Below, piece after piece: positions 35,035 through 46,336 of a stretch of DNA of 64,000 bases. The DNA is taken from NCBI GenBank assembly GCA_007922225.1, contig ML679956.1:21392689-21456688 (forward strand), given 5' to 3'. The translations under genes were made by a program, and so were the position numbers. This stretch comes from Emydura subglobosa (lineage: Eukaryota; Chordata; Testudines; Chelidae). Positions within the stretch are counted from its first letter, which is position 1, and every line of letters begins with the position of its first letter. Under the pieces are notes generated by a model. The model ran no database searches. It was not told where the DNA came from and saw nothing but the letters and a program-made list of their open reading frames with translations.

Positions 35035-36204
35035 GCTGGGCTCCCGTCAATTCTCTAGGGTGACTATCCCACAATCGATTATATTTCATTATCAGAAAGT
35101 TTACTTCTGAATGCCTAATCTTTCCTTAATGTCATTTAGGATGCCAAGATTTCTGTTTCTTAAGAATTTGCCTTCATAAGGGAATAAATATTAAAAACCT
35201 ATCTATAGAGGAACAAATTGCCTATGCTTAAGGCAAGCATAGAGATTTTTGTCAGCTATCTGAAAGCTAGACTACTCTTGTAATTTTGTTTCTCTGAATC
35301 GGGAACTTACAAGCAAAATCATTTTGGAAGACAGACATGGTGATAAGCCAACTAAACCAAGACATCTTTTGATAGAAAGCATGGGGACTTCTAAAGATAC
35401 AGGCGGCCCCTGAGCGTTCCCCTTATGGCCCAATGTGGAACTGCATGTGTTTCCGACCTTCATTTCTCCAAGTAGGACAACAATTGATTTACTTTAACTG
35501 CCCAGTGCAAGCAGAAGACAACACATTTTTTAACAAAATACCATATTCCTTTTTAATCAGGTTTCCAGGACAGGAATCATTGTAACAAATAGGTCATCAG
35601 GACCCTGGTTCAAGATTCCTAAATTTACAGTCCACACTCATATCTCTAAATCAGTTTAAGATTGTCTACTGGTCCCTGAGAGCACAACTGCAGCCTATCT
35701 GACTTCTACTGCTCTCTCCTGCTCCACTTCTGCTCTTGTTTATATGGCTCAACCCCCAGGGTAAAGCAGGACAAGGCCTTGTTGATTATGACCAGGCTTC
35801 AGGTTCCAGCCTGTCCTTTAAAGGGATAGTACTCCTTTAATCACACACTTCTTTACATGGCTTAAATGTGATGCCTTGTTTAACACATTTATGTTTGTGA
35901 TTGACAACACAAATGATTTTCATGTTCATCCACTCCTCTGTATTGAGAGACTAGCTTAGCCAAGCTACTTCGTTCTAGTCAGAGGTATAAGGGACATTTT
36001 AAAAGACAAGCAGAAAAGCAGCCCTCCTACTTTGCTTTCTTCTGCTATTTAAAAAGGAGGCAGAACTGGACTGCAGGGTTGCTCAAGGCAATTTGAAATG
36101 GCTGCTTTCCTGATGCACTTATATCACTTTCTGACCTCAATCTCCACAGGATAGTAAGAAATTGCAGCTAATTTGTACTGCAAGAGAGTCACATTTGACT
36201 TGCT
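35035..36204. other. unique sequence
   Basis: No repeat or gene was recognised. Several short pyrimidine-rich stretches around 35690-35770 have no clear origin. Confidence 0.45.
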
Positions 36205-36211
36205 CTAGGTT

Positions 36212-36348
36212 AACAGCTCCTGAGTGTTACTGAGTAAGTAACAGAGTACTTACATATGTGCTTAACTTTAAGCAGATGAGTAATTCCATTATCATTAATG
36301 ATGCTTAAAGTTAAGCACATACTTATATGCTTTGATGCAATAGGAGCT
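36212..36348. repeat. fold-back MITE next to the gypsy 5' LTR
   Basis: A perfect 20-bp inverted repeat TATGTGCTTAACTTTAAGCA (36255-36274 and complement at 36302-36321) lies inside weaker outer arms beginning AGCTCCT and ending AGGAGCT. It is related to the TTA-duplicating MITE family. The LTR starts at the next base, so the LTR element may have landed at its edge. Confidence 0.55.
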
Positions 36349-36904
36349 TGTGAAGGAATAAGAGATCACATTCCTCTGGGATCAGAGGCCTGGAGCTGGC
36401 CTGGCTGCCTGATCAGCTCACCCTCTGCACCTGAGAAAAGAGGTGGTACTTAATTAACTGACCCTTATAAAAGAGGACAGCAAGAATAAAGGTAAGAGGA
36501 CTGTGTGTCCTCCAGGAAATGGAAGTGCCTGGGTAATGCTCCCAAGGATCTGCCACTGGAATTACTGTTGTAAAGAACTTCTCTGGAAAATCAAACGGAC
36601 ACAAGGGGAGACGGTTTAGGCATCTTTTGAGGCTTTCAGGTAAGAGCCAGGAAATCTAGCTATGGGAATTAGTGGTGAAAGACACTGACTTGGGGAAAGG
36701 ACTGCTATGCCTGCACAGACTGAGAGTCTCCATGGGGCGGAGATTGTGTTTAAGAGGGCTCTAGTAAATAAAAGACCCTAGCTGAAGATAGTTTCCTTGG
36801 GCCTTTTGAGAAGCACAGATGACGGATACTACAGGGAGTTAGCTGACCGCTGAATAAAGCTCCAACATGAGGATGGTACTGTAAGGTAGGCCTGATCTAG
36901 TACA
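36349..36904 (+). repeat. gypsy 5' LTR
   Basis: It starts TGTGAAGGAATAAGAGATC and ends CTAGTACA (TG...CA). TATA box TTATAAAAG lies at 36465-36473 and AATAAA at 36767-36772. It is the partner of 39642-40207, sharing long blocks such as GAGCTGGCCTGGCTGCCTGA. Confidence 0.85.
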
Positions 36905-36906
36905 CA

Positions 36907-36924
36907 TGGTGCCTGAACAGAGAC
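36907..36924 (+). promoter_or_regulatory. primer-binding site of the gypsy element
   Basis: TGGTGCCTGAACAGAGAC lies 2 bp after the 5' LTR. It is the familiar lysine-tRNA-type primer site with only transitions, so the primer was probably tRNA-Lys. It would prime minus-strand DNA synthesis. Confidence 0.75.
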
Positions 36925-36973
36925 CCAACCTGAATCCCTTCCATCAAGAAGTGTCATCGAGGTACTCTGAATA

Positions 36974-37830
36974 ATGGTGAATCAACAGCAGGCAGAAGAT
37001 TAAAGGAACTGCTAGCTCCAGGAGGCTCTCTTAGCCACCCAGAAATACATGCAAAAAGCCCAGATGTTCAAGCACAAGTGGAACCAGCAGCTGCAGGTAG
37101 ATGGGAATAGCCAAGGTGGGGAGGCCCACCCCAGGGTTTTACTGAGATGAGGAGTAGTGATGACCTGGAGGCTTACCAGACCACTTTTGAGTAGGTTGCC
37201 ACTGCAGCCAGCTGGGAGAGGAGTTCCTTAGCAGCCACTGTTCCCATATCTCACCAGAGAAGACCAAGCAGCTTATCGGGTGGTGAGCATGGACAAGGCA
37301 CAACCCTATATGATGCTAAAGGCAGCCATCATGGACCAGCTCGGTCTCTGTTTGGAGGCTTATCAAAAGAAGTTTCCGTTAGTGCCATTCCCTAATTGGG
37401 TCTGTCCACGGGCGGTAGGCCAATGGCTCTGGAACTTGGTTACCTGATGGCTAAGAACAAAGACTAAGACTGTAGGAGAGCTCACGGATAACATTGCCCT
37501 AGAATAGTACCTGCAAACTTTCCATATGGCAGTACAAACCTGAGTCCAAGAGTTTCACCCCACATCCACTATGGAGGCAATGGAGACCATAGAAAGATTC
37601 TTGGACACTGAAGTACCTGAGAGTGGGATGGCCACACTTAGAATGACAGTAAGAAATGACAACCTACCAGCCCAGTGAGGGTCATAATATTGATTCATCT
37701 CAAGCAACTGAACAGTGACCGGGGCCCCAAACATCCAGATTTTCAAAGGGTGGGCCAGAGGTATGTTTCCTAGTGGGCAACCTTGGCACATCCAATGGGA
37801 ATGTCCTATGATAGAATGTGACTTGCTAAG
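36974..37830 (+). pseudogene. gypsy gag remnant with SCAN-like region and zinc knuckle
   Basis: The start codon is likely at 36974, but several stops follow. From about 37260 to 37615, across frames, the blocks LKAAIMDQLGLCLEAY, AVGQWLW, KTVGELTDNIALE and MEAMETIERFLDTE align with the capsid C-terminal domain that gave rise to the SCAN domain of vertebrate zinc-finger proteins. A zinc knuckle near 37760-37815 survives as GQPWHIQWECP; earlier Cys positions are mutated. Intact gag would assemble the particle and bind RNA. This copy has in-frame stops and frameshifts throughout. Confidence 0.7.
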
Positions 37831-37924
37831 ATGCCACTTTAGCCAAAAAACAGATTCCAAACCACCGCATGGGACTGACTGTGAGGCCCTCCATGGTCCC
37901 AATAAAAGCATGGCTGAACACAGT

Positions 37925-38110
37925 GGAGGGACTGATAGATTCGGGGTGTGGACAAATTCTTCTTTGATTGGATTTAGTTTTCCCCAAAGCCTTGGATCCA
38001 GACTTGTCCATCCAGATTTCCTGCATTCATGGAGAAATCCATCGTGTCCAAATGCCTTCATTATTTTACAGATAGTAGACCATAAAGGGAGCCTCTGGGT
38101 AGAGGTGGTG
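37925..38110 (+). pseudogene. gypsy aspartic protease remnant
   Basis: GLIDSGC (DSG at 37938-37946) is the active-site loop of retropepsins. It lies in a different frame from the zinc-knuckle segment that precedes it. The remaining protease sequence, including any ILGxxW-like C-terminal block, cannot be followed. The reading frame closes within a few codons of the motif. Confidence 0.55.
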
Positions 38111-38558
38111 GATTGCCAACTCTGGCCAGTAATCCTCAGATGTGACTGCAAACATCTTCAGATGCTCCTGGGAGGAAATTTTCTCCAATCCATACCCCCT
38201 ACAGACACACAAAAGAGCCATTTCTGAGAATGCCTAAGATGCAGTCCCCATCGCTCAGTCTGACTTTTTTGAAGTCTCACAAAGGTCCCAGAGATTGCCA
38301 AAACAGTCAAAGAAATCTTGGAAGGGGACACAGGCATGGGCCTGTTTTGGAGTTGACTCCAGGAAGCCAGGAGAGGGACTTTCCCACAAGGTAGACCCTG
38401 AGGAAGGAACATCTCAACAGTCTGTACGCTATCACTCACCTAAAGACACAGCAGATCCCTTCCCATCCTAGACTACAGTATCCTGAGTGACATCTTTGAC
38501 ATGGTGACAACTCAATACAGTGACTAAATACTTCAGGAATGTTTCAACCAAGTGATCA

Positions 38559-39020
38559 GTGTCTCATCTGTTTCCCCGCTTTGAATTATCCATTCATAAA
38601 TCTTACCAAATCCCCAAATCATTGCTAGTTCAGGAATTCCAAGACATGTTAAGACTGGGGGTCATTAAGGAGTCTTGTAGCCAGAAGAAGTGTCCTATCT
38701 GCAAAATTTTCTATCAGAAAAATTCCATTTCTGGCTTTGAGTACCCAATGTCCCAAGTCGATGATCTGCTGGATCACTTCAGTCAAGCTCACTTTACTGC
38801 GACATTAAATATAATGAAGGGCTTTTAGCAAAATCCCCTTTCTCCTGACTCCTGAGGGGAAAAACACCTTTTCAACACCAGTGGACCTATTCCAATTTGT
38901 CAACATGCCCTTTGACTTGCATGGGACCCAGCCACCTTGTAGAGGCTGATGGGCCAGATGTTACAGCCCCACCACAGCTATGCTGCAGCTAACACCCCAG
39001 ACCAAGAACTTAGAAGCAAA
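38559..39020 (+). pseudogene. gypsy reverse transcriptase remnant, active site deleted
   Basis: The open segment 38559-38828 contains SYQIPKSLLVQEFQDML and LRLGVIKES (finger region), then YPMSQVDDLLDHF and ATLNIMKGF. The first catalytic Asp motif appears as LNIMKG, where LDLxKG is expected, so the Asp is lost. Frame breaks follow at about 38830 and 38900 (STPVDLFQF, MPFDLHG). The sequence then passes from the region before the YxDD box directly to RYYRQFVPNF near 39045, so the YxDD box and about 60 residues are missing. Confidence 0.75.
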
Positions 39021-39024
39021 TCTG

Positions 39025-39640
39025 GGCATTCTTAGGCTTTTAAGGTATTACAGACAATTTGTGCCCAATTTTGCTTTATTAGCAGTGCCTCTGACCAACC
39101 TTGTTAAAAAGTCAGCCTCTTGACAAGTCACATAGTCTCCCCAATGTGACCAGACATTTCAGGAAATTAAGCAAATTCTCTGCAATAAGTCAGTATTGCA
39201 CAGCCCTGATTCATCATGAGCATTCATGCTACAAACAGACAACTTGCACCGTATCATAGGCACAGTGCTATCCCAGAACATCCATGGACATGAACACCCA
39301 ATCTTTTAGAAGAGTAGAAAAGTTCTAGACCAGATACTCTGTCCTCAGGAATGAATGGTTGGCCACACATTGGGCCATAAAGGCACTGAGATACTACCTA
39401 TTTGGAACACCCTTTGGTCCTGGTCACTGACCACGTGGCACTGAGGTGGCTGTAAACAGTGAAAGTTTCAGATGCTTGTGTTTCACAGCGGTACTTAGCC
39501 TTACATCCCTTTTAATTTCAAAGAAAGCATTGACCCAGGAAGGACCATAGGTATGTGGACCCTTTTTTGAGGACTGAAGAAAACAGTGGGCCCTGAGATG
39601 AGTGCCCTGATAGACCCACTCAAAGGATGTGGGGGGCGGT
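39025..39640 (+). pseudogene. gypsy RT connection and RNase H remnant
   Basis: RYYRQFVPNFALLAVPLT (39040-39100) is the conserved connection after RT. TFQEIKQILCNKSVL (39150) and later VTDHVALRWL (39422-39451) belong to the gypsy RNase H region. The segment ending in GPEMSALIDPLKG runs right up to the polypurine tract. In intact relatives RNase H removes the RNA template. No integrase coding sequence lies between here and the 3' LTR. Confidence 0.7.
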
Positions 39641-39641
39641 A
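39626..39641 (+). promoter_or_regulatory. polypurine tract of the gypsy element
   Basis: GGATGTGGGGGGCGGTA lies immediately before the 3' LTR start TGTGAAGG at 39642. Its place and purine-rich content fit the plus-strand primer. Confidence 0.6.
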
Positions 39642-40207
39642 TGTGAAGGAATAAGGAATCATATTTCTCTGGCATCAGAAGCCCAGAGCTGGCCTGGCTG
39701 CCTGATCAGCCCATGTTCTGCATCTGAGGTGGAACTTAATTAGCTGACACTTATAAAAGACGATAGCAGGAGTGAGCAGGAGGGGACTGCAAAATCCTCC
39801 AGGAAGTGGAAGTGGCTGGGCAGTGATCCCAATAGATTGCCCCTGGAGTTACTGCTGAAAAGAACTGCTCCAGAAAACCAAACATACATGAGGGTAGACT
39901 GTTTGCAGAGCACTTGAGGACTGAGGCTTTGAGGTAAAAGCCAGGAAATCTTGTTATGGGAATTACTGGTGCAAGAGACTGACTTGGGGCAGTGACTGCT
40001 ATGCTTGCACAGACTGAAGTAAGAGTCTGCAAGGGGTGGGATTGTATTTAAGAAGGCTCAATTAAAGAAACTACCCCAACTGAAGATATCTTCCCTGATT
40101 CCTTGAGAAGCACAGATGAGGGTTGCCCTTGGGAGTGAGCAGACCCAGCATGATAAAGCTTGGTGCAACAGTAGGAGGGCACTATAAAATAGGCCCAGTC
40201 TATTACA
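39642..40207 (+). repeat. gypsy 3' LTR
   Basis: It runs from TGTGAAGGAATAAGGAATC to CAGTCTATTACA, with TATA box TTATAAAAG at 39751-39759. Many substitutions and several indels separate it from the 5' LTR. Confidence 0.85.
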
Positions 40208-42059
40208 GGCCTCAATACAAAAGTAAATCAGTCCACCTCCTCAAATTCATAAGGAAGGAAACGCAGTAATGTTTATCCTAACCATGTGTTGCTTAGTCTT
40301 ACCTTTAGACAATGAAACTGTTTTCTGAAATGGCTGCTAGACTAGCATTCTTCAAACTTTTTTTTCCAACATAAATATTTGGGATTCAATACATTTGATT
40401 TCTACATCTTACCAAGCAGTGGTGTACATGCTTGAAAGGAAGGCCTTCAACAATATTTCATTAAGATTTTTCATTGGCATTTTCTGAGAAAGATATATAA
40501 TCTTCTGAAAATTCACAGAAATGGCCATCTTCTCAAAATTCACTGGAGTCTTTCCGTTTCAAAGAGTTCAATCTGTGTCACAGAGATCTTGCTTTCTCCT
40601 GGGGCACTTTTCCTTTTAAGATAGCAAATTACATGTGAAGGCTAATTTCCACATGGAGATCTTATCGTTGGGGATCTTTCTTCTTCACAATCTTGGGAGG
40701 ACAATGTTTTCCTCTTCAATAACTTTTTTCTTTATTTGTGCCAGCGTCTTGAGCTGTAGGAACTGTTTGAATGAAGCTGCAAAAGTATCAAAAACAGCCT
40801 GAGTTCAAATTCAAACTGCTTCTGCAAACCTGCAGCTATTTGATCAAATTTTATGCATGCTTGAGAATTGTCCACAAAAACTTTGTGATCTTTTTCAGTA
40901 TATATTTATTTGTCAGGCTATTGCTTGTGGTATATATTAGGTCAAATGTGGTTCACTGGAATATGAAACAAGGGTTAAGGCCTATGGCAGAAGTCACATG
41001 GTATTTTTCTTGTGTCCTTGATTGGCTGAGCCTTTTTTATCTGACCAAGACAGTCAGCTGAGCTCAGCAAGAAACACTAATTTAGTTTCTTAGAAATTGG
41101 AGTTATGTTTTAGTTGAGTTCTCTGATCTAGCTTATAAAGTCAGGCAAAAACCTATTTTCTTCTAACCCCGATGTGTGTGTCTGACTGTAAGCAGTAGCA
41201 TAATAGAGGCTTCAATAAAATCTCCATATAGTAATAAAAATAATGTGCCTATTTTGGAGCGACAACTTTGTCTAATGGACTGAGCATTGAGGAACTCCTG
41301 GCTATGTCTCTAACCTTTTGTGTGACCCTGTGCAGATTATTTAGGCCAAAATTATCCAGCATCGGTTCCCAAAGTAAGTTTCTCTTGCACTTCTCCTGTA
41401 GCCCAGCTCACCTATTCTAATCTCCCTGCCTTTCTCACCTAGTGGCCCCTCAACTCAACCCTAGTGCAACATCCCTACCCTCAATTCCCCCCTTTCTGAC
41501 CAAACTGATCTAATTTTTCTCACATCAGATTCTCTTCTCAGTTTCCCTAAATCCTGAATTCACAACAAGATTTGACCAGGTGAAAATTGAATTCTTTCAA
41601 ATTTGAGAGGATAAGAGCCTGTAAACTGATCACAATATAATTTGCAAAACACTTTCAGACCAAACTTGAAGGGATTTGGACTGCTAAACCAGCCTCCACA
41701 CACATGCTACACCAAGTGATATGGAGGAAATAAGGAATTCCTGCACAACTGATAATTTCCAGTCAGTATGGTGACATCATTTGTAATATTTTATTGCTGG
41801 CCCACATTTATATTTCCTACAGTTGCTTTTAAATGTATCTCATCTCCCCGCCATTGGTTGTGGTAATTTGAATAAAAACAAGAAAGAAGGATCTATAAGG
41901 GAGCTTTTCTTATACTATTTTGGCATAAAATACACACACTAATGGCACAAAAATGGCAAAGGATGCAATTATTTCTTTAATCTACGTGCTCTGGTACCTG
42001 AGAGTTTTCATGTAATTTTCTCACACTAATATTTTATTTTTCTTTATTTGACTTTTCAG
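40208..42059. other. AT-rich unique sequence with a MIR-like fragment
   Basis: At 41270-41345, plus strand, GAGGAACTCCTGGCTATG and TTTGTGTGACCCTGTGCAG resemble the MIR 5' part. The rest holds nothing recognised. Confidence 0.45.
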
Positions 42060-42110
42060 CTAACTTGCAGGATGTTATAAACGAGGTAATAAACAATCAA
42101 AGGATTTTCT
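42060..42110 (+). other. candidate 51-nt internal exon
   Basis: A strong acceptor precedes it: CACTAAT branch-like motif, TTTATTTTTCTTTATTTGAC, then TTTTCAG (AG at 42058-42059). A consensus donor GTAAGTATG follows at 42111. The 51 nt have one open frame, entering and leaving in phase 1, reading NLQDVINEVINNQRIF. Symmetrical phase 1-1 exons are common in secreted and cell-surface proteins. I do not recognise the peptide. The signals may be chance. Confidence 0.3.
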
Positions 42111-42739
42111 GTAAGTATGTTTTCAGCTTTGAGCTCCTACAGCTAGTTAATCAAAAAGTGACCTTATTTCTGAGTAGCGGGGGCAATTGAAAATCATTGA
42201 ACAGACCTACCCCCTAATGATTTTTTTCTCAGACATAATTATAATAATTAGCATTATAAAGTGCTAATTATCTTTGGACACATAGGACTTGATCACCAGA
42301 GACAGAGGTTCATAGTAAGTAAAGAGAATTTTGCTTTCTTCTGTTACCAATATTTTCTTTTGTAAAGAAGTAGAGGACATTTAACCTAATTTCTGAATGT
42401 TCACCCCTTCTGCTGATGCCAGCTGACTGGAACCAGTCAGGAAAACCTTTGGCCTTAAAAACCTGTTACCTCATTCCACAGATCCAGTCTCTGGACATTA
42501 GCCAACCCAAGCTTAACTCCACAGTTACTGGACTTTTCATTCTCCATTAGCTTTCAAAGGCAAGCAATTCTTGAGCTACTCCTTGTTATAAAGGGTTACT
42601 GGCTTCAACCCTATACAGCCCGATGGGGACTGGATTCATTGCCTTCCCAGACTATATTGTCTTCCTCCCAGAGTCTGCCCTAATCTCCCTCATTGATACA
42701 CAGAGACAAAGTGCACTTCTTCTCACCCTTTCAAGAATT
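42111..42739. other. unique sequence
   Basis: Nothing recognised. Confidence 0.45.
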
Positions 42740-43028
42740 TCTAGCCTGGGACCTTAAATAAAATTTGAAAAATCAAGAGATTGTCTTAAAATCATGAGAT
42801 ATAAAAATAACAATTTTTTTTATTTGCCTTCTGCTTTTTTAACTTTTCTGTTACACTCAGGTCACATTTTCAACCTTTTTTACTGCAACTATGAGGTTTA
42901 GAAAATTACTTTAAAAGAAAAAAAAGAAAGTTGAGATTTTCACACAATCACTTGTCTACAGAAGTTGAGCCTTTAAACAAGATATCAAATATCACATGAC
43001 TTGCCCTAAAATTGGAAAAGTTGGCAAC
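42740..43028. repeat. dispersed AT-rich repeat ending GTTGGCAAC
   Basis: AAATCATGAGATATAAAAAT and the end GAAAAGTTGGCAAC recall the block at 43533-43868, which has TCATGATTTT words and ends GTTGGCGATACTG. I take both as relics of one sauropsid repeat family, probably a MITE. Target duplications are not visible. Confidence 0.35.
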
Positions 43029-43532
43029 ATCAAGGGAAGTTGTACTAATCAGGCCTAATGTTAACACTACTCCTCCTGTCCTAGACCAAACAGTTTTTCT
43101 CCTGTTCCCCACAGCTTTAAGTCTTCACCTACAATAACAACCATTTACCTCTTGTCATAGACCTCACTCCCCTTTGGCCTAAAGGCTCAAATAGTCTTTT
43201 ATTCTGGGTTTCGTCCATACACTCTTGCTATTTTTCTAGGCCAAACACCACCACTTCCTTGAAGTACTCTCTCCTGTTTTTCAGGTGTGCTAAGCTTCTT
43301 CCTGGACCCCCGAGGAGAGTCTCTCAGAAATCCCTTGATCTTCCTGAGTCTCCCCCCAAAAACTGAGGCACAGAGCAACTTTTTAATAGTCCTTTCATCA
43401 CATAACCTCCCTCAGTCAGATTTTAAAAGGGCCAAGACAGAGTAGGCCTGGAATAGCCCAGGTCTTTTTTTAAAGTGACATTGCACCCTGCAGCAGGCTC
43501 CAGAAATGCAGTGGACTTTGTTTAGGGAGACG
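43029..43532. other. pyrimidine-rich unique sequence
   Basis: No repeat or gene was recognised. Confidence 0.4.
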
Positions 43533-43868
43533 AGGGCTGACAAGTCTCATGATTTTACTGCATATCTCACAACTTTCAATGTTTTTTCCTTTATGTCCCA
43601 GATGTTGGAATAATTATATTGTTTGAAAATCTCAGCTTTAAAATCCTTTAAATTAAAAATAAGTTTCTATCCCTCATGCTAGCAGAGAAAAGCTTGAAAA
43701 TGAGAAGGAAGGGCACCCTTTAAGGCTCAAAATCCATAAACAAATAAAAAGATGCCAATATTTATAATTTTAAAAATATCATAATTGATTTTTAAGCTAC
43801 GCTCATAATTTTTGGGGGGAGGGGAGTAGATTCATGATTTTTGAATATTTGAGGTTGGCGATACTGGG
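43533..43868. repeat. dispersed AT-rich repeat, second copy
   Basis: It begins GGCTGACAAGTCTCATGATT and ends AGGTTGGCGATACTG; internal ATTTTTAAGCTACGCTCATA and TTCATGATTTTTGAATATTT fit the family. Partial inverted symmetry between the ends suggests a DNA-transposon relic. Confidence 0.4.
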
Positions 43869-45911
43869 AGACAGTTATTTGTAGTGCTTTATGAATCAAT
43901 TGCATTCTTTGGTTATATGCTGTCAAATTTAATGAAAAATTAAAGTGATATTTTCCAGTTTTATAATAGTAAGAAAAAGACTCTCTCAAATACTGAACTT
44001 TAATGCTGTGATCACCTGTGCCCAATTTCTATAGATACCATGGACTTGAAAACTATCGCCAGATTTTTTTTTGTTTGTTTGTTAAAATTCACAAGTAGAA
44101 AAATAAACAAACAAGAATCTCATTTATACACTAAAACACTGGTAAATACCAACATATCTAAATGTCATTTTTCTCATGAATCTAGAGGCTTTCCGCATAA
44201 CAATTTTAGACTTTGCTTTCTTTAAACAGAAACAGGGGATATGTTCTAAAGAAAATGCATGGTGAATAAACCACACCATGGTCAACCATTGATTCATCAT
44301 TGTTGCTTCAGATATACTTAGCTATTAAAAACACTATTGAGTCAGATATTGGTATCACTTCTACCAATGTAAACCTGTAGTAACTCCATTGAAACTTGTA
44401 TACCTGAGATCAGAATCTGGCCCATTATTTTCAATATGGTAATTCAGCACATCTCTGCCCAGGGTGGGTAAAACTGCCTGATCCTAAATGAATATACAGA
44501 GGACTGAAGAGAAAAGAACTCCTCTGTGGCCTACATGAGACTGGTATCTCTGCAGCAGTTGGTAAGAGAATGAGACTATGGCTCTGCATCACTTCTAAAA
44601 CACCCAGTGTAGCTAGCCAGGTGCAGAAGGGAGCTGATTTTACATCCCTTCACTGGTGACTATGTTCTCTTGCATTTCCCAAAGACACTGTGCACCACCT
44701 TTGCTCCATTCTCAATACAAGGACATGCGTTAATAGGTCAAGAAGTTGAACCCACTTTATGCATCCCTTCCAGGTTGGGATAGCACCCAACACAGATATT
44801 CTAGAAGTGGATGAGAAGGTGGGAAATGGGGGTGAGGGGGAATCAAATTTCCTTTTGAAAAAAATTCAATTCTTTCCAGAAATTTTAACATGTTTCAAAC
44901 ATTGAAATTCCAACTAGCTCTATAATTGACTCAAAAATAGCATAACACACAATTTTTTCTGTCTAATATTTTTAATTTAAAAAAACTCTGACCACCTCTA
45001 CCAATTTGAGTCTCTTTTAGGAAACAGCTAACAAATCATTCCTGATAAGATTCCTAAATCCTTGTGACTAACAACTCAACTGATTGTTGTGTAGAATTTG
45101 ATTAATATCTTTTTGAATGTCAAAGTCAATTATGTAATTTCTACAGCCAACATCAACCTTGTAAACAACCTCTTGAAAATGGTTAGTGAGGTTAATTCAG
45201 CTGCTTGATGTCTCCCAAAATAGTATCTATTAAACTACTACAATGCTACTTAGAGCTGTTAAGATTATTCATTTTATGTTCTAAAATGCTATTTAAGGTA
45301 CTTTTCCACTGTTGTTCATGTTATAAACCTGATGTTTTTGGATCTGTAGTTACCTACATCCCCTTTATCTGCCTTTTTTGCAAATGGTTTATTACTATAC
45401 CATACCATATCAAATATGCTTTCACTCTAGAATGACCAGCTGTCCAAGACTGCCTGTGTGTATTTCAGCAGGGAATTGACTATTCCATGCCTCATGCATA
45501 CATAGACCCAGAAAATAAAATAGTGATTCTGAAGTACATCATCCATGAGTTTGAGTGAGGTCTACTTTGTTTGCCTATGAATAGGGTCAAATTCTGTCCT
45601 CAGTTACTCATGCATTGCAAATCCATTGAATTTCAGCAGGAAAGCATTGGCAGCTCATAGAAATTAACTGTTTTCCTCTGACACTCATTACATTTTTTTT
45701 GAAAGGGGTTGCCTGAATAAAAGCTTCAGGATTATTGGGCCAGTTATTCTGTTATGAATAGAAATTTCATATAAGAAGCTAATACATTTTCTAATACAAT
45801 CAGTTTGCAACAACATGTGGATAAAAGAGGCTCTCAGTTATGATCAGAGAGGTTGATTGTAACTACTAAAGATTACGATAATTGCTGATCTTTCCATAAC
45901 TGCCTCATTAC
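43869..45911. other. unique sequence with small MITE relics
   Basis: 44335-44430 is a fold-back-type fragment (TAACTCCATTGAA centre, CAGAATCTGGCCCA end). 44820-44935 is an A/T-rich relic ending AACTAGCTCTAT. No gene recognised. Confidence 0.4.
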
Positions 45912-46336
45912 TAAGGCTGGACAGGAAATGGCTTTCCCATCATGATAATTTCCAACATTTTGAAAATTTTCCCCATCCCAGCTCAAGACAAAAAGTCAAA
46001 ATCTAACTAAGCAGAAAAAAAAATTGGTTCAGGTCAATCAAAATATTTTGTTTCCATAGTCTTGAAATATTTCATTTAAAAAAATAAAAATTAAACTTAA
46101 TTTAAAAAAAAAAAAAAGTTAAATAAAATGTCTTTTCAAACTAAAAAACAAAATTTCTGTTCTGAAAATATTCAGATTTCTTCTTTTGATAGTTTTGCAA
46201 CCTTTTTTCTAACTCCTTTTTGAGTTAGCAAATTCATCAAAACTGACCCTTTCCTGCAAACAGTTTTGGTTTCAGTGAGTTGGAATTTTTCGGTGAAAAA
46301 ACAAACATTCAGATGAAAAATAGCTGACCAGTTCTA
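45912..46336. mobile_element. hAT-like A/T-rich MITE, 425 bp
   Basis: The terminal inverted repeats are TAAGGCTGGACAG and the complement of CTGACCAGTTCTA. The flanks CTCATTAC (45904-45911) and TCCATTAC (46337-46344) match at 6 of 8 positions, a probable 8-bp hAT target duplication. The interior is mostly AAAATTTT-type sequence with no coding capacity. It is the best preserved of several related relics here. Confidence 0.6.

Larger units (their letters stand above)
36349..40207 (+). mobile_element. Ty3/gypsy-type LTR retrotransposon with SCAN-like gag, inactive
   Basis: Two similar terminal sequences (36349-36904 and 39642-40207) flank an internal part. The internal part has a primer-binding site, a gag with a SCAN-like region and zinc knuckle, an aspartic-protease DSG, RT fragments, RNase H fragments and a polypurine tract. 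Clear similarity of the capsid end to SCAN domains is the mark of Gmr1-like gypsy elements. No integrase can be found on either side of RT. The RT active-site region is deleted. The two LTRs differ at many positions, so the insertion is old. Flanks GAGCT and GGCCT are only weakly similar. Confidence 0.82.

Noticed and set aside
37555..38151. 198-codon open frame on the minus strand
   Set aside because: It is antisense to the gypsy gag-protease region, whose motifs are in the plus orientation.
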